Shown here: piece by piece, positions 4,819-6,817 of the stretch | Numbering within the stretch: position 1 is the first letter of the stretch | Layout: each line of letters starts with the position of its first letter | Source: Chloroflexota bacterium | Lineage (GTDB): Bacteria; Chloroflexota; Ktedonobacteria; Ktedonobacterales; Ktedonobacteraceae | Reading direction: 5' to 3' | DNA length: 6,817 nucleotides | Assembly (NCBI GenBank): GCA_027316975.1 | Contig: DAHVFL010000259.1 | Location: 1-6,817 of the forward strand | The notes under the pieces: model-generated | What the model was told of the DNA's origin: nothing | Database searches by the model: none | Seen by the model: only the letters and a program-made list of their open reading frames with translations | Position numbers and translations under genes: made by a program

Positions 4819-6817
4819 CGGAATTGGAGTCTAAAAGAGGGTGGGTGATGAACCAGCTCCGGCAATCAAAAGGAGTTTCGCCGGGTTCGGGTTGCACGGG
4901 TGTATAGCTGCCATTGGATTGCAACTCGTGCGCATTGATTGTATCGGCCAGCAATGGCTTCAAGATGCGTTCGTAAATTGCCGCTCGTAGCAACGGGTCC
5001 TCGATGGGAAATAATGTTTCCACGCGGCTATCCAGGTTGCGCTGCATCATGTCCGCGCTTCCCAGGTAGATCTCTTCTTGCCCGCCATTGCCAAAGGAAT
5101 AGATGCGGCTGTGTTCCAGAAATCTGCCCACGATGCTGCGTACTCGGATGGTTTCGCTCACCCCTGGAACACCCGGACGCAGGCAGCAGATGCCGCGCAC
5201 AATCAGGTCGATACGCACTCCGGCCTGCGATGCGCGATACAGGCTATGCACAATCTCAGGATCAACCAGCGCATTCATTTTGAAAAGCAGGTAGCCGTTA
5301 CCGAGTTCGGAGTGCATACGAATTTCTCGCTCGATACGTTCTACAATCGCTTTGCGCAGGTAGAGCGGGGCCACAATCAGCTTTGCATAACTGTTCTGGC
5401 GCGCGTAGCCGGTCAATGCGTTGAACAGACGTGATGCATCTGCGCCGATCTCCGGGCGAGAGGTGATCAGGCAGAGGTCCTCATATATGCGCGCTGTAGT
5501 CGCGTTATAATTTCCCGTACCAAGATGCACGTAGCGGCGCAAGCCATCTGCCTCTTTGCGCACGACGAGCGCGACCTTCGCGTGTGTTTTCAGCCCGACC
5601 AGGCCATACGCCACGTGAACTCCTGCCTGTTCTAATGCTCTGGCCCATTCGATATTGTTCTCTTCATCGAAACGCGCCTTGAGTTCAACCAGCACCGCAA
5701 CCTGTTTGCCATTCTCGACCGCCTCCTGGAGCATCGACACGACGGATAAGTTTGTGCCAACACGATACAGCGTCTGTTTGATTGCCAGCACATCGGGATC
5801 GTGGGCAGCGGCGTGAATGAATTCAATCACCGAATCGAAGCTATCGTAGGGATGGTGCATCAACAGATCATGCTGTCGTATGGCGGCAAAGAGATCGCTG
5901 CCTTTATGCAACTGCGCGGGTGTGCGAGGCGTAAAAGGCGGGTCTTTCAATTCGGGGCGTTCGAGGCGATACAGCTCCATGACATCGCCCAGGCCCAATG
6001 GCCCGTCAATGATACTCAGGTCGTCAACTGTGATTTCCAGATACTCCAACAGAAGGTCGCGCATACGCTGCGGCATCGATGGATTGACTACCAGGTTTAC
6101 TACCGCTCCAAAGCGGCGCTCGCGCAGACCCTGCTCGATGCTTTCGAGTAGATCGGAAGATTCATCTTCGAGGATTTCGATATCCGCGTCACGCAGGACG
6201 CGAAACGCATAGCTTTCCAACACATCGAAGCCAGGAAAAAGCATGTCGAGTTGAGCCGCTATGACCTGTTCCAGCCAGACGAAGGCCACCGCTCCCGATG
6301 CTCCTTTGTCCAGCGGAACAGGCACGAGGCGCGGCAGACTTGGTGGCACCTTGACACGCGCGAAGTGGTCGCCGGAAATAGCCACGGCCAGGTTCAGGCT
6401 GCGATTGGAGATATGGGGGAATGGATGGCCCTGGTCAACCGCCAGTGGTGTCAGCACAGGAAATACTTCGCGCTCGAAATAGGTACGCGTACTGTCGCGT
6501 TGTGGCGCGTCCAGTTGTTCGTAATCCAGAATATAGATAGAATGATCTGCCAGCATGGGAATCAATTCGTTGCGCCAGTAATGGCAGACTTCTTGCACCA
6601 GCGCGGCCAATGTCTGGCGCACAGATAGCATCTGTTGCTCTGCTGTCAGACCGTCGGGACTCAGCGACGGCACATGTGCCACCAACTGATCTTTCATGCC
6701 AGCCACGCGCACCATGATAAATTCATCCAGGTTGGTGTCAAAAATGGAGAGAAACTTGACACGTTCCAGTAACGGGTGGCGGCTATCCTGTGCCTGCTCA
6801 AAAACGCGGCGATTGAA
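4814..6817 (-). CDS. ppk1: polyphosphate kinase 1, nearly complete (N-terminus off right edge)
   Basis: Ppk1 reversibly transfers the terminal phosphate of ATP to inorganic polyphosphate through a phosphohistidine. The frame is open to the window edge and shows 667 residues; the family is usually about 690-720, so only the first few tens are missing. The visible N-terminus (FNRRVFEQAQ, then NLDEFIMVRVAG) is the typical N-domain. Catalytic residues are intact and spaced exactly as in E. coli: the autophosphorylated His in KTHAK (codon 5582-5584, E. coli H435), Arg in LYRVG and in KARFDEENN (30 residues apart, E. coli R375 and R405), Arg in VRGICC (R564), and the second His in FLEHSR (codon 5111-5113, H592), 157 residues after the first, as in E. 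coli. The ATG at 6715 is internal, since family sequence continues upstream of it. The gene converges on the pseudokinase gene; its TGA lies in the right arm of the palindrome at 4595-4818. Its promoter is outside the window. Confidence 0.98.
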   Translation of the reverse strand, partial: FNRRVFEQAQDSRHPLLERVKFLSIFDTNLDEFIMVRVAGMKDQLVAHVPSLSPDGLTAEQQMLSVRQTLAALVQEVCHYWRNELIPMLADHSIYILDYEQLDAPQRDSTRTYFEREVFPVLTPLAVDQGHPFPHISNRSLNLAVAISGDHFARVKVPPSLPRLVPVPLDKGASGAVAFVWLEQVIAAQLDMLFPGFDVLESYAFRVLRDADIEILEDESSDLLESIEQGLRERRFGAVVNLVVNPSMPQRMRDLLLEYLEITVDDLSIIDGPLGLGDVMELYRLERPELKDPPFTPRTPAQLHKGSDLFAAIRQHDLLMHHPYDSFDSVIEFIHAAAHDPDVLAIKQTLYRVGTNLSVVSMLQEAVENGKQVAVLVELKARFDEENNIEWARALEQAGVHVAYGLVGLKTHAKVALVVRKEADGLRRYVHLGTGNYNATTARIYEDLCLITSRPEIGADASRLFNALTGYARQNSYAKLIVAPLYLRKAIVERIEREIRMHSELGNGYLLFKMNALVDPEIVHSLYRASQAGVRIDLIVRGICCLRPGVPGVSETIRVRSIVGRFLEHSRIYSFGNGGQEEIYLGSADMMQRNLDSRVETLFPIEDPLLRAAIYERILKPLLADTINAHELQSNGSYTPVQPEPGETPFDCRSWFITHPLLDSNSE

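Noticed and set aside
4517..4907. Several overlapping small open frames in the convergent intergenic region
   Set aside because: They lie on the nested palindrome, occur on both strands with mirrored composition, and show no family resemblance or ribosome-binding sites.
4939..6628. Plus-strand open frames antisense to ppk1
   Set aside because: The minus strand carries an uninterrupted, fully conserved Ppk1 with intact catalytic residues; the antisense frames show no recognisable motifs.

Overview
The window looks like bacterial chromosome, most plausibly from the phylum Chloroflexota and perhaps near Ktedonobacterales. This is an inference from three things: the protein style (a zinc ribbon joined to a kinase-like fold, a long Pro-rich linker and a beta-rich tail), the many short palindromic repeats, and the moderately high GC. 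No taxonomic marker gene is present, so the assignment is tentative.

Layout. Positions 1-1663 (minus strand) hold the start of a respiratory complex I operon, read nuoJ, nuoK, nuoL. The genes are tightly spaced and nuoL runs off the left edge. Positions 1664-2237 form a divergent intergenic region. It contains an extended -10 promoter candidate for nuoJ, a 30-bp perfect inverted repeat nested in an older one, a 21-bp perfect hairpin followed by seven T, a decayed copy of a dispersed repeat, and an excellent extended -10 promoter candidate for the plus-strand gene. Positions 2238-4568 (plus) encode a 776-residue protein: zinc ribbon, kinase-like domain with degenerate catalytic motifs, disordered Pro-rich linker with an 18-bp tandem repeat, and an unrecognised C-terminal domain. 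Positions 4569-4813 separate two convergent genes and are almost filled by a nested palindrome. Positions 4814-6817 (minus) are ppk1, polyphosphate kinase, with only its extreme N-terminus missing.

How the genes relate. NuoJ, NuoK and NuoL are membrane subunits of one proton-pumping enzyme, NADH:quinone oxidoreductase. Ppk1 stores phosphate-bond energy as polyphosphate. The pseudokinase-like protein has its own promoter and no operon partner, so its role cannot be read from context.

The most notable signal is repeat DNA that has become part of genes. An 88-bp palindromic element is read through in frame inside the kinase-like domain. A related hairpin plus tandem repeat encodes part of its linker. 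The stop codons of both convergent genes lie within repeat sequence. I see no clearly new multi-gene system; the best candidate for something undescribed is the zinc-ribbon pseudokinase and its repeat-derived segments.
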